DNA of 64,000 nt from JAAFIP01 sp043766985 (GCA_043766985.1 JAYUHM010000042.1:15882-79881), one strand, 5' to 3'; shown: positions 42,561-51,038, counted from the first letter of the stretch. A program made the numbers and translations. The notes: generated by a model from the letters alone, not told the origin.

Positions 42561-43084
42561 GCGAATGCCTCTTGTGCGCGGCGCTGTGCCCATTGGGTGA
42601 TGTGGGGGATGGGGTGTTTTGCAGGGTCTAGCTTGGTGACGCCCTCAAGCAATTTTTCCAAAATAACATGCTTGTCTTGCAAAAGTATGCGGACAAAATC
42701 AGCGTCCTTGTCTCGTCCCGCAACACACTTAGAGACACAAAGGTCGTGTATCTCGGGACAAATAACCGTCAAATCATCGAAGTAATGCAGTGTCGTACGA
42801 CTCATCCAGTCCGGTGGCATAACAGCAGTTTCAGGACTCACGCCGTCGGCGTGATACCCATGCGTTTCATGAAACATCGACAATGCGCCAATAGCACCGT
42901 CAATTGCATCTGCCTTGTCTGGCGCCAACGCTGGATAGAGATCGACTTCATCTGAAAGAGTGAGCCTTTGATCAGGTGACTCTGTTGCCAGAAGTAATGC
43001 TTGGCTGCCAATGACCACGAAGGACTTTTCCCCAGAAATTTCTGCCGAGGCCCGCAAAACATGGAGTAATTGCGCAAGTTTCAT
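42557..43084 (-). CDS. Nucleotidyltransferase-like protein (DUF6036-like), possible toxin of a two-gene module
   Basis: 175 aa. FVVIGSQALLLATES followed by TLSDEVDLYPALAPDKAD looks like the G-S and D-x-D motifs of a minimal nucleotidyltransferase fold; FDDLTVICPEIHDLCVSKCVAGRDKDADFV is typical of DUF6036/AbiEii-like proteins. It overlaps by four bases both the upstream 105-aa ORF and downstream gmhB. The stretch is visibly more AT-rich than its neighbours. Toxin function is inferred from fold and pairing; it may equally be a tRNA- or small-molecule-modifying enzyme. Confidence 0.7.
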   Translation of the reverse strand: MKLAQLLHVLRASAEISGEKSFVVIGSQALLLATESPDQRLTLSDEVDLYPALAPDKADAIDGAIGALSMFHETHGYHADGVSPETAVMPPDWMSRTTLHYFDDLTVICPEIHDLCVSKCVAGRDKDADFVRILLQDKHVILEKLLEGVTKLDPAKHPIPHITQWAQRRAQEAFA

Positions 43085-43398
43085 GCTTCCATAGCCTTGC
43101 GACGAATCTGCATGCGCTCAGAATCAGACAATAAAAAACCCAGTGGCGACATGCTACGCATAGTGGCAGCAGTATCAGTATCAATACAAACCGATTTTTC
43201 TATTTCGTCAACGCCACCGCCCAGCATACGCCTCCAAGCATCACGATAGACTTGTCCAGAACCAGAAATTCCTTGAGCCTCCCAACGATTCAACACATCC
43301 ACGGCCTTAACTAAATGCTCAGGATGTGTACGCAAACGATTCACTGCAACTTGGTGAAACGCCAAGGTGAACCGTTCAATTTGTCGTTGCGTAGGCAT
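43081..43398 (-). CDS. Hypothetical protein, 105 aa, possible antitoxin partner
   Basis: All-helical looking protein beginning MPTQRQIERFTLAFHQVAVNRL, with HPEHLVKAVDVLNRWEAQG and a conserved-looking C-terminal MSPLGFLLSDSERMQIRRKAM. No domain recognised with confidence. It overlaps the nucleotidyltransferase-like gene by four bases (ATGA), and lies 24 bases after the glyS stop... that is, downstream of glyS in the same direction. Size, overlap and partner suggest an antitoxin, but nothing in its sequence proves DNA binding. Confidence 0.68.
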   Translation of the reverse strand: MPTQRQIERFTLAFHQVAVNRLRTHPEHLVKAVDVLNRWEAQGISGSGQVYRDAWRRMLGGGVDEIEKSVCIDTDTAATMRSMSPLGFLLSDSERMQIRRKAMEA

Positions 43399-43422
43399 AG
43401 TTCAATTATGAATGGCAATCGC

Positions 43423-45576
43423 TTAACTTGCCAGCTTGGACAAATCCGCCACGCGGTTCATGGCGTTGTGCAAAGTGGCCAACAGGCCCAGGCGGTTGGC
43501 CTTGAGTGCTGGGTCTTCGGCGTTGACCATGACTTTGTCGAAGAACGCATCTACTGGGTCTTTCAGGGCGGCCAGTGCTTGCAAATTGGTAGTGTAATCG
43601 CCATTAGCCCAGGCAAGGTCAGCACGAGCAGCTATTGCGTTAATAGCGACGTGCAATGCTATTTCGTCTTCTGCTTGCAGCAAGGCGGGGTTGACTTTGG
43701 CTACTACGGCGCCTTCGGCTTTCTTCAAGATGTTGCCGACCCGCTTGTTCGCAGCGGCCAGCGCGGGGGCTTCTGGCAATGCAGCAAAGGCGCGGACGGC
43801 AGCAAGGCGTTTGGGGATAGTGCGCCATTCGCCTAGCTGCTGGGCGTAGATGGCTGCATCCACCTCAGCGGCAGAGTAGCCACCATCTTTTAAGTAGCCC
43901 TTCAGTCGCTCAATCAAAAACTCGTCAAGTGCAACGGCTTGGTCTTGCAGTAGGCCGGGTGCAAACGATGCAAAAGCCAAGCGGGTGAGTTCATAAAACT
44001 GCAATGGCAAGTCACTCTCTACCAGCATACGCGCAACGCCTAAGGCATGACGACGCAGCGCAAACGGGTCGCGGTCACCCGTCGGCAAATTACCAATACC
44101 AAACATACCCACCAACGTTTCCAGCTTATCGGCCAGAGCCACCACAAGGCCCACTTGGTTGCGCGGCAGCTCATCACCTGCAAAGCGCGGCTTGTAATGG
44201 TCTTCAATCGCGTTGGCTACATCGTCGGTCAGCCCATCGTGGCGTGCGTAGTAGCCGCCCATGATGCCTTGCAGCTCGGGGAACTCGCCCACCATGTCGG
44301 TGAGCAAGTCGGTTTTGGCCAGGCGCGCGGCGGTGTCGGCTTGCTTAGCCAAGATGTCGCCGCCCAGTTGCTGGCCGATGGCTTTGGCAATGGCGCGTAC
44401 CCGCTCGGTGCGCTCGCCTTGGGTGCCCAGCTTGTTGTGGTACACCACCTTAGCCAACGCCTCCACGCGCGACTCCAGCGTCTTTTTGCGGTCTTGGTCA
44501 AAGAAGAATTTGGCATCGGCCAAGCGCGGGCGCACCACGCGCTCGTTGCCTTGGATGACGGCACTGGCATCACTCGGCGTGATGTTGCTGACGACCAGAA
44601 ACTGGTTGGTCAGCTTGCCGCCTGCGTCCAGCAGAGGAAAGTATTTCTGATTCGCCTTCATGGTCAAAATCAAGCACTCTTGCGGCACGGCGAGGAATTC
44701 GGTTTCGAATTCGCAGACCAGCACATTGGGGCGCTCGACCAATGCGGTCACCTCGTCCAGCAGCGCGTCGTCGTCAATTGGCCGGAGCGCTCCGTGCGAC
44801 TCGCCTCCTGCGCCGCCGCCCACCTTGGCCGCTGCGGCTGCCAACTGCTTGGCGATCTCGGCCTTGCGCTCGGCAAAGCTGGCAATCACCGCGCCCTGCT
44901 CGCGCAAGGTTGCGGCGTAGCTGTCAGCATCTTTAATAACCACAGGCGACACGGCCGCCTCAAAGCGGTGGCCTTGCGTGCTGTTGGTGGCTTGCAAACC
45001 CAAGGCTTCGATAGGCACCACCTCGCTACCATGCAAAGCCAGCAGCCCGTGCGCAGGCCGCACAAAGCTCACACTGGTCCAGCCCGGCATCTCACTGCCG
45101 GCGCCCAGTTGGTAGCTCATCACCTTTGGAATCGGCAGCTTCGCAATCGCAGCAGCCAACGCGGCATTCAAAGCGGCCACCAAAGTTGCGCCCTGCTGCG
45201 TGGACTCATAAAACAAAGCCTCTGCCTTGCCGTCCATCACGCGCTTGAGGCCAGTTACTGCAGAGGCATCAGCCCCTAACGCTTGCAATTTTTTAAGCAA
45301 AGCGGGCGATGCATTGCCCACAGCATCCAAGCCCACAGCTACAGGCATGAGTTTTTGCGATACGGCTTTGTCTGCGCCCCTGGCTGCCACAGCCGTGATG
45401 TGCGCGGCCAAGCGGCGCGGTGACGCAAATGATGTGAGCACCGAGTCCGCCCCGCACACACCTTGCGCCTTCAGCTGCTCGTGCAGCACGCCAGCAAACG
45501 CCTCCCCCAGCTTCTTCAAAGCCTTGGGCGGCAGTTCTTCAACAAACAGTTCAACGAGTAAATTTTTAGATGTCAT
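43423..45576 (-). CDS. glyS: Glycyl-tRNA synthetase beta subunit
   Basis: tRNA-binding and catalytic support subunit of the alpha2beta2 glycyl-tRNA synthetase, 717 aa. N-terminal LLVELFVEELPPKALKKLGEAF, FVRPAHGLLALHGSEVV, FVPQECLILTMKANQKYFPL-type region and C-terminal KDPVDAFFDKVMVNAEDPALKANRLGLLATLHNAMN, as expected. ATG 45576 overlaps the stop of the inserted vapC by four bases. Residues about 643-655 (INAIAARADLAWAN) correspond to a dispersed-repeat copy in the C-terminal anticodon-binding region. Confidence 0.95.
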   Translation of the reverse strand: MTSKNLLVELFVEELPPKALKKLGEAFAGVLHEQLKAQGVCGADSVLTSFASPRRLAAHITAVAARGADKAVSQKLMPVAVGLDAVGNASPALLKKLQALGADASAVTGLKRVMDGKAEALFYESTQQGATLVAALNAALAAAIAKLPIPKVMSYQLGAGSEMPGWTSVSFVRPAHGLLALHGSEVVPIEALGLQATNSTQGHRFEAAVSPVVIKDADSYAATLREQGAVIASFAERKAEIAKQLAAAAAKVGGGAGGESHGALRPIDDDALLDEVTALVERPNVLVCEFETEFLAVPQECLILTMKANQKYFPLLDAGGKLTNQFLVVSNITPSDASAVIQGNERVVRPRLADAKFFFDQDRKKTLESRVEALAKVVYHNKLGTQGERTERVRAIAKAIGQQLGGDILAKQADTAARLAKTDLLTDMVGEFPELQGIMGGYYARHDGLTDDVANAIEDHYKPRFAGDELPRNQVGLVVALADKLETLVGMFGIGNLPTGDRDPFALRRHALGVARMLVESDLPLQFYELTRLAFASFAPGLLQDQAVALDEFLIERLKGYLKDGGYSAAEVDAAIYAQQLGEWRTIPKRLAAVRAFAALPEAPALAAANKRVGNILKKAEGAVVAKVNPALLQAEDEIALHVAINAIAARADLAWANGDYTTNLQALAALKDPVDAFFDKVMVNAEDPALKANRLGLLATLHNAMNRVADLSKLAS
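43613..43652 (+). repeat. Dispersed-repeat copy, in frame in glyS (opposite orientation)
   Basis: Reads GCCCAGGCAAGGTCAGCAC, GAGCAGCTATTGCGTTAATAG. The block GCACGAGCAGCTATT is identical to the reference copy. Relative to the gene it is reversed compared with the copies in mccA, mccB and the metallopeptidase gene. Confidence 0.65.
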
Positions 45577-46028
45577 AAAGTAATGAGTTTCAGCCCTGTG
45601 GCCTGAGCATTGATATTGAGATTTTGATCAAACGACAATAACTGTTTGCAATTTTGGCGCATCGCCACCGCTAAATGCAGCGCATCACCAGCACGTAAAC
45701 CGCTTACAGCCACACGGCACAGTTGCGCCGCACGCGAAAAGTCTTGTGGCAGCACGGGTAGCAGCTCAATCGCACCTTGACACGACTGCTCGAATGCGTC
45801 CCAAGCGAGATCAGCCCCATCTTGCGACAATGTTTTGCTACGCACTTTTACCGACAATGCGCTAGCTACCTCGGTCACGCACCAGTCTGCGGCGCACAGC
45901 ACATTTGACTCGTCGCCCAGCCAATTACGAATGGCCAGCGCCGTTGGCTCTTTTGCAAATAAAGCCACTAGGGCACTTGTGTCTGCGTATACCCAAGATG
46001 AGCTCTCGGAGGCGGTACTAGCACTCAT
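45573..46028 (-). CDS. vapC: VapC-type PIN-domain toxin
   Basis: 151 aa. PIN acidic residues: D in WVYADTSALVALFAKE, E in VTEVASAL, D in LRAGDALHLAVA and D in SFDQNLN. An N-terminal extension of about ten Ser/Ala residues (MSASTASESSS) precedes the usual start of the domain. It begins two bases after the vapB stop, and its own stop overlaps the glyS start by four bases, placing toxin-antitoxin translation directly upstream of an essential gene. Confidence 0.87.
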   Translation of the reverse strand: MSASTASESSSWVYADTSALVALFAKEPTALAIRNWLGDESNVLCAADWCVTEVASALSVKVRSKTLSQDGADLAWDAFEQSCQGAIELLPVLPQDFSRAAQLCRVAVSGLRAGDALHLAVAMRQNCKQLLSFDQNLNINAQATGLKLITL

Positions 46029-46030
46029 CT

Positions 46031-46279
46031 TTAGTAGCGCGCCTCGCGACGCATTTGCTCTACAACCGGCTCGGTCGTGGGCAAACTGGCGTGCAGTTTT
46101 TCGAGACTTTTAATAAACGCCTTACGATCAAACGGCTTGCGCGCAGCCAGGCGCAGATGCGCAGGACTCACCACTTCTGCGTCCAGCGTAGAGCCATCTT
46201 GCACCCCCAGTTCACGCACCAATTGTGCAGGCAGCCGCACCGCCAGGCTATTGCCCCACTTTCCTACCTGTAAATCCAT
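46031..46279 (-). CDS. vapB: AbrB/MazE-type antitoxin
   Basis: 82 aa. SpoVT-AbrB DNA-binding fold at the N-terminus: MDLQVGKWGNSLAVRLPAQLVRELGVQDGS, then a C-terminal helix expected to bind the toxin (FDRKAFIKSLEKLHASLP). Upstream, ATGTATA is directly repeated at 46294-46300 and 46304-46310, a possible autoregulatory site. A different antitoxin class from the vapB at 18430, so the two modules are not recent copies. Confidence 0.86.
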   Translation of the reverse strand: MDLQVGKWGNSLAVRLPAQLVRELGVQDGSTLDAEVVSPAHLRLAARKPFDRKAFIKSLEKLHASLPTTEPVVEQMRREARY

Positions 46280-46452
46280 AGCACCGCCTCAAAATGTATA
46301 AACATGTATATCCATTGTACCCATGCTGTATGAAATCCGCAAAACTATTTCAAGTTGACCGCGCTGTAATGCAGCACCGTAGGAAACGGGTCATAAAAAT
46401 GGTGCCGCAGTCTGCCCCAGCTTGATCTGCAGCGTGGCCACTTCCAAAATCA

Positions 46453-47373
46453 TCAGGCGGCTTTCTTGGGCATCTGCGCCACCCACTCACGCGGGGCCAT
46501 AGGAAAGCCCAGGCGCTCGCGGCTTTCGTAGTAGCTTTGCGCTACGCTGCGCGAGATGTTGCGGATGCGGCCAATGTAGGCGGCGCGCTCGGTGACGCTG
46601 ATGGCGCCACGCGCGTCTAGCAAATTAAAGCTGTGCGCGGCTTTTAAAACCTGCTCATAGGCGGGCAGAGCGAGCTGCTGCTCTATCAAATACTTGGCTT
46701 GCTTCTCGTGCGCGGTGAAGGCGGTGAACAAAAACTCGGCATCGCTGTGCTCAAAGTTATAGGTCGATTGCTCCACCTCGTTTTGCTTGTACACGTCGCC
46801 ATACGTCAGTTTGTCGCCATTCACGCCTTCGGTCCAAGTGAGGTTGTACACGTTGTCCACGCCCTGCAGGTACATGGCCAAGCGCTCCAGGCCATAGGTA
46901 ATCTCACCCGTGATGGGCTTGCAGTCAATGCCGCCCACCTGCTGGAAGTAGGTGAACTGCGTGACTTCCATGCCGTTGAGCCACACTTCCCAGCCCAAGC
47001 CCCAGGCACCCAGCGTGGGGTTTTCCCAATCGTCTTCGACAAAGCGGATGTCGTTCTTTTTCAAGTCAAAGCCCAGCGCCTCCAGCGAGCCCAGGTACAG
47101 CTCCAAAATGTTGGCGGGTGCGGGCTTTAAAACCACCTGGTATTGGTAGTAGTGCTGCAAGCGGTTGGGGTTCTCGCCATAGCGGCCGTCTTTTGGGCGG
47201 CGGCTGGGCTGCACGTAGGCGGCCTTCCATGGCTCGGGGCCAAGCGCTCTTAAAAATGTAGCGGTGTGCGATGTGCCAGCGCCCACCTCCATGTCGTACG
47301 GCTGCAGCAGCGCGCAGCCTTGTTTAGCCCAATAGGACTGAAGGGTAAGGATAATGTCTTGAAAACTCAGCAT
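46453..47373 (-). CDS. glyQ: Glycyl-tRNA synthetase alpha subunit
   Basis: Catalytic alpha subunit, 306 aa. MLSFQDIILTLQSYWAKQGCALLQPYDMEVGAGT opening, PSRRPKDGRYGENPNRLQHYYQYQV, DDWENPTLGAWGLGWEVWLNGMEVTQFTYFQQVGG and the C-terminal SVTERAAYIGRIRNISRSVAQSYYESRERLGFP are nearly invariant in GlyQ. The 173 bases to the vapB start (46280-46452) contain the possible antitoxin site and nothing else I can name. Confidence 0.96.
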   Translation of the reverse strand: MLSFQDIILTLQSYWAKQGCALLQPYDMEVGAGTSHTATFLRALGPEPWKAAYVQPSRRPKDGRYGENPNRLQHYYQYQVVLKPAPANILELYLGSLEALGFDLKKNDIRFVEDDWENPTLGAWGLGWEVWLNGMEVTQFTYFQQVGGIDCKPITGEITYGLERLAMYLQGVDNVYNLTWTEGVNGDKLTYGDVYKQNEVEQSTYNFEHSDAEFLFTAFTAHEKQAKYLIEQQLALPAYEQVLKAAHSFNLLDARGAISVTERAAYIGRIRNISRSVAQSYYESRERLGFPMAPREWVAQMPKKAA

Positions 47374-47416
47374 AGGGCGCTATTTTAGCGGTTCTACGCC
47401 GGGTTTATAAGCAAAA

Positions 47417-49015
47417 TCAGGCTCTGGCCCTTTGGAAAATAGCACGAGCTGCTACCAAAAGAATAGTGATACCCAGCAGCCACAAAGGCCACAGCCCAAA
47501 GCGCCCGGCCCACCAGGCATATGGCGTCACCCCTGTGCGGCCCTCCACCTCGCCCACCAGCACGCCGCGCGTGTGGCGCTCCAGGCTGGCGGTCACTCGG
47601 CCCCGGTGGTCGATGATGACCGTGGGGCCGGTATTGGTAGCGCGTACCATGGGGCGGCCCAGCTCCAGCGCGCGCATGCGGCTGATGTGCAGGTGCTGGT
47701 CAATGGCGATGCTGTTGCCAAACCAGCCGATGTTGCTCAGGTTAACCAATACCGTGGGCGCGGCGGCCTCGTCTTTGAAACGCGCCGCCAGCTCGTCGCC
47801 AAACAGGTCTTCATAGCAAATATTGGGCGCCCAGCGCTGGCCTGTAAACTCAAAACTGGGCTGGCCAATGGCGCCCCGGTTGAAGTCGCCCAGCGGTATG
47901 TTCATCATTTGCGTGAACCATTTGAACCACGGCGGGATAAATTCGCCAAAGGGCACCAAGTGGTGTTTGCTGTAGATGTAGGCCTCTTTTTGACCGGGTT
48001 TGAGGCCCATGGCCGAGTTGGTGTAGCCCTCTACATAGCCGCCCAGCGGCACGCCGATAAGCGCGGCTTGGTTGCCCGCGCCGAAGCGGCTGCGCAGGTT
48101 ATTCCAATACGCATCGGGCAACTGCTGGGGCAGCACGGGTATGGCGGTTTCGGGCGCGATGACCAAGGTAGCGGTGCTCAGGGCCAGTTGCTGAGCGTAC
48201 CAGTCCAATGCCAGCGGAATGCCTTTGGAATTGTCGAATTTTTCGCCTTGGGGGATGTTGCCTTGGAGGAGGGCTATCGTCGTTTTGCTAGCCGCTTGCA
48301 GCGGCTGCTCAACGAACCAAGAAAGCACAATGATGGTTACGCACGCGGCTAACACTGCGCTAAATTGGAACCAGCGTTTGGCCGTTGATCCGAGAGCTAT
48401 TGCGGATGCAAGTAGCACAGCCAGTACAGCGCTCAAAAAACCAATGCCATAGACACCCAGTAAAGGCGCAAAGCCTGCCAGCGGCCCATCCACATGCGCA
48501 TACCCCCCAGCCGCCCACGGAAAACCCGTCAACCAAGTGTCGCGCACCAGCTCAGCCAGCAACCAGCACGCTGCGAAAATAATAGCATCTTGTGCTATGT
48601 TCTGTTGGGCTGACGGGCTAAAACGCTTATAAAAAGCACAGGCAGCGGCATAAAACAGTGCCATAAAGCCGCACAGCGCCAGCACCGCCAGCACCGCCAG
48701 CGGCGCGGCCAAACCGCCAAAGTCGTGCATGGACGTGTACAGCCACCACACGCTGCCAGTGAGCCAGCCAGTGGCAAACAGCCAGCCCAGCAGCGCCGCC
48801 GTTTTAACGCCAGGCGCGCGCTGTACCAAACCCACCAGCACCGCTAGGGCGATGATTTGCAACCACCACACCGGCTGCCCGTCCCACGGCGCCGCTATAG
48901 CGCAGGCATGCAGGTAGCCAGCACACAGCGCCACCAGCGCTGCAAAGGCCAAGCGCCAGCCGGCTACGCTGCGCGCAACGCCCGCCAGGCCCACGGGGGA
49001 GGGCAGCTCAGCCAT
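47417..49015 (-). CDS. lnt: Apolipoprotein N-acyltransferase
   Basis: Adds the third acyl chain to lipoproteins at the periplasmic face of the inner membrane. 532 aa: six to seven N-terminal spans and a C-terminal nitrilase domain with Glu in VIAPETAIPVLP, Lys in YSKHHLVPFGE and Cys in PNICYEDLFG. Its ATG overlaps the corC stop by one base (TAATG). Three segments correspond to dispersed-repeat copies in frame: residues about 135-147 (SAQQNIAQDAIIF), about 241-250 (QAASKTTIALL) and the C-terminal 514-530 (ILLVAARAIFQRA). Confidence 0.95.
   Translation of the reverse strand: MAELPSPVGLAGVARSVAGWRLAFAALVALCAGYLHACAIAAPWDGQPVWWLQIIALAVLVGLVQRAPGVKTAALLGWLFATGWLTGSVWWLYTSMHDFGGLAAPLAVLAVLALCGFMALFYAAACAFYKRFSPSAQQNIAQDAIIFAACWLLAELVRDTWLTGFPWAAGGYAHVDGPLAGFAPLLGVYGIGFLSAVLAVLLASAIALGSTAKRWFQFSAVLAACVTIIVLSWFVEQPLQAASKTTIALLQGNIPQGEKFDNSKGIPLALDWYAQQLALSTATLVIAPETAIPVLPQQLPDAYWNNLRSRFGAGNQAALIGVPLGGYVEGYTNSAMGLKPGQKEAYIYSKHHLVPFGEFIPPWFKWFTQMMNIPLGDFNRGAIGQPSFEFTGQRWAPNICYEDLFGDELAARFKDEAAAPTVLVNLSNIGWFGNSIAIDQHLHISRMRALELGRPMVRATNTGPTVIIDHRGRVTASLERHTRGVLVGEVEGRTGVTPYAWWAGRFGLWPLWLLGITILLVAARAIFQRARA
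47427..47467 (+). repeat. Dispersed-repeat copy, in frame at the lnt 3' end
   Basis: Reads GCCCTTTGGAAAATAGCAC, GAGCTGCTACCAAAAGAATAG. It encodes the last residues of Lnt (ILLVAARAIFQRARA), partly replacing the end of the last membrane segment. Confidence 0.6.
48266..48295 (-). repeat. Probable degenerate dispersed-repeat copy in lnt
   Basis: On the minus strand CAAGCGGCTAGCAAAACGACG then ATAGC, against the core CAAGCAGCTATTAAAA then ATAGC. Encodes QAASKTTIALL in front of the conserved QGNIPQ of the nitrilase domain. Confidence 0.4.
48571..48613 (-). repeat. Dispersed-repeat copy, in frame in lnt
   Basis: On the minus strand it reads GCCCAACAGAACATAGCAC, AAGATGCTATTATTTTCGC. Encodes SAQQNIAQDAIIFA at a loop before a membrane segment; the peptide resembles those made by the copies in the metallopeptidase and mccB. 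Confidence 0.68.
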
Positions 49016-49944
49016 TACGCCGCAGCGCCATGCTCAGTAACCGGTGAGACCCTGAACCACTTGACCGCGCCGCCCTTGGTGTGCAGCACGGTAAAGTTTA
49101 AATCTGATAGCAGGCAGTGCTCGCCACGCTTGGGCACATGGCCCATTTCATGCGCAATCAGGCCGCCTACGGTGTCAAACTCTTCGCCATCATGGGCTAT
49201 CAGCGTCACGCCAAAAGCTTCATCCACGCGGTCGATGGCTGTGTCGCCGCTGACGCGGTAGGTTTTGTCGGCCAGAGCGTAAATGTCGCCTTCGTCTTCG
49301 CCCGCTTCGTCAAACTCGTCTTCAATCTCGCCGACGATTTGCTCCAGCACGTCTTCAATGGTGATCAGGCCCGCTGTGCGGCCAAACTCGTCAATGACTA
49401 TGGCCAGGTGGTTGCGGTTGCCCCTGAATTCGCGCAGCAGATCGTTCAGCCCCTTGCTCTCGGGCACAAACACCGCCGGGCGCAGCAGCGCACGCAAATT
49501 TAATTCGGGCGCGCGTTGCAGCTTAAGCAGGTCTTTGGCCATCAAGATGCCGATGATGTTTTCGCGGTCGTTCTCGTACACTGGGAAGCGCGAGTGCGCG
49601 GTGTCGATGATGGTGTGGATCATCTCGTCAAACGGCGCGTCGATGTTGATGGTGTCCATGCGCGGCGCGGCCACCATCACGTCGCCGGCGGTCATGTCGG
49701 CCATGCGGATCACGCCCTCCAGCATGGCGCGGCTCTCGGCGTTGATGATGTGGTTGTCCTCGGCCTCGGCCAAGCTTTCAATCAGCTCGTCGGTGCTGTC
49801 GGGGCCGGGGTGGATAAACTCGGCCAGCTTTTGCAAAAAGCCGCGTTTGTCTTCGTGCTTGGGCGGTGGTTTGGGCAGCGTTAGGCCGCCCACAAAGGCT
49901 TTGGAGACCAGCGGCGCTGGCCCACTAGGTTGGGGGTCTGACAC
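49015..49944 (-). CDS. corC: CorC/HlyC-type CBS-domain protein
   Basis: 309 aa cytoplasmic protein with two CBS domains (about 75-200: VMVAAPRMDTINIDAPFDEMI, SRFPVYENDRENIIGILMAKDLL and NHLAIVIDEFGRTAGLITIEDVLEQIVGEIEDEFD) and a C-terminal transporter-associated domain (YRVSGDTAIDRVDEAFG ... DTVGGLIAHEMGHVPKRGE). Linked to Mg/Co resistance or efflux. Conserved neighbour of lnt in proteobacteria; the genes overlap by one base. Confidence 0.93.
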   Translation of the reverse strand: MSDPQPSGPAPLVSKAFVGGLTLPKPPPKHEDKRGFLQKLAEFIHPGPDSTDELIESLAEAEDNHIINAESRAMLEGVIRMADMTAGDVMVAAPRMDTINIDAPFDEMIHTIIDTAHSRFPVYENDRENIIGILMAKDLLKLQRAPELNLRALLRPAVFVPESKGLNDLLREFRGNRNHLAIVIDEFGRTAGLITIEDVLEQIVGEIEDEFDEAGEDEGDIYALADKTYRVSGDTAIDRVDEAFGVTLIAHDGEEFDTVGGLIAHEMGHVPKRGEHCLLSDLNFTVLHTKGGAVKWFRVSPVTEHGAAA

Positions 49945-50061
49945 AAGAGGTGTGCGGTAGTTAAACAGCCCTCTAGGATAGCGTATTTGCGGGGTTCTGC
50001 CTGTGCCTGCCCGCGCTTGCTTTAGTGGGGGCAGCTTAAGCGGCCAACGCCGCGTGCTGGT

Positions 50062-50799
50062 TTATTCACCAGACTTGTGCCGACCGTCGCGCACGCCGCG
50101 CCGGATTTCTTGCAGGCTGGCCAAAAACTCCCAAAACCGCTTGGCCTGCAGTTTGAGCTGAAAATCTAGCTCGGCAAACCGATCTTCCACCGCTTCGGTC
50201 ATCCGGGTGTCCAAGGTGGCTGGGGGCAGCTTGAGGTAGGCCTCGCTCTCGCTGCCATCGCGCTCTACGACAGCCCCTGCGTTCTTGGCGATTTTCAGCA
50301 TGGCGGCGTTCTCAGACAGCGCATGGATAAACATCAGGTCGACGCCTTTGTTACGCGCGTGGGTGACCGCCCTGTCAAACAGCAAGCTGCCGTAGCCTTT
50401 GCCACGCGCGTCGCTTTGCACCGACACGCCAAACTCAGCGCAGCTTTGGCATTTGGGGTCACCGGCAAAGGCCAGGTGGGCCACGGCAATCAGCACCAAA
50501 GAGCGGTTGTAAATGCCAAAAATATCGTCGCGCGCAAAGTTCAGGCTGTCTGTGTAGGCGCGAATTTGCGCCTCTTGCGCGCCGTAGCCAAAGCGCAGGT
50601 AGCGGTCATTCGCGTCCAGCGCCAGCAGGTGCTGGGCAATACGCTCTCGGTGGCTCGCGCCGAGCGAGCGGATGGGCACCATTAAGGGATGGGCGCGTTT
50701 GTCGGGCTCACTGGCTTTGCCCGTGAAGCTAGGGGGCGCGTTAAAGAACTCCATGCCAGCGCCCAAAGTGGCTTGGATCAGTGCTTTTGAATCAACCAT
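50062..50799 (-). CDS. GNAT-family N-acetyltransferase
   Basis: 245 aa. Acetyl-CoA binding region SVQSDARGKGYGSLLFDRAVTHARNKGVD near residue 130, with FIHALSENAAMLKIAKNAGAVVERDGSESEAYL after it. N-terminal LGASHRERIAQHLLALDANDRYLRFGYGA is a recurrent start of bacterial GNATs of the YiiD/Pat type. A C-terminal extension (about 195-245) is helical and rich in Arg/Lys. Substrate unknown. ATG 50799 follows TATATTGACGGT, without a strong ribosome site. Confidence 0.85.
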   Translation of the reverse strand: MVDSKALIQATLGAGMEFFNAPPSFTGKASEPDKRAHPLMVPIRSLGASHRERIAQHLLALDANDRYLRFGYGAQEAQIRAYTDSLNFARDDIFGIYNRSLVLIAVAHLAFAGDPKCQSCAEFGVSVQSDARGKGYGSLLFDRAVTHARNKGVDLMFIHALSENAAMLKIAKNAGAVVERDGSESEAYLKLPPATLDTRMTEAVEDRFAELDFQLKLQAKRFWEFLASLQEIRRGVRDGRHKSGE

Positions 50800-50984
50800 A
50801 CCGTCAATATAAGGGTAAACCCGGTTATTGCGGAAATTACGTTAGAGAACCCAGCTTATGCAAGGGGTATTCACGGCTGTTGTTACGCCTGCCCGCCAGG
50901 CAATTGGCCTGCAGGGGAGTTGGCGACTGCGCCAAATGGCGTATTGCTGTCAAAATGGCATTTTACCAATGAAAATTGCCGAAA

Positions 50985-51026
50985 GCCCAATAGAGCAGGG
51001 CACAAGCAGCTATTATACTTGTAGCG
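50985..51026 (+). repeat. Intergenic dispersed-repeat copy
   Basis: Reads GCCCAATAGAGCAGGGCAC, AAGCAGCTATTATACTTGTAG. Nearly identical to 11265-11305. The rest of 50800-51038 (239 bases) holds a CAGGC/GCCTG inverted repeat at about 50898-50912 and no gene I can support. Confidence 0.8.
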
Positions 51027-51038
51027 TTTGCGATTTAC

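Noticed and set aside
44047..45279. Plus-strand ORF of 410 codons opposite glyS
   Set aside because: Shadow of glyS; low-information composition (His, Gln, Arg), no ribosome site and no family resemblance.
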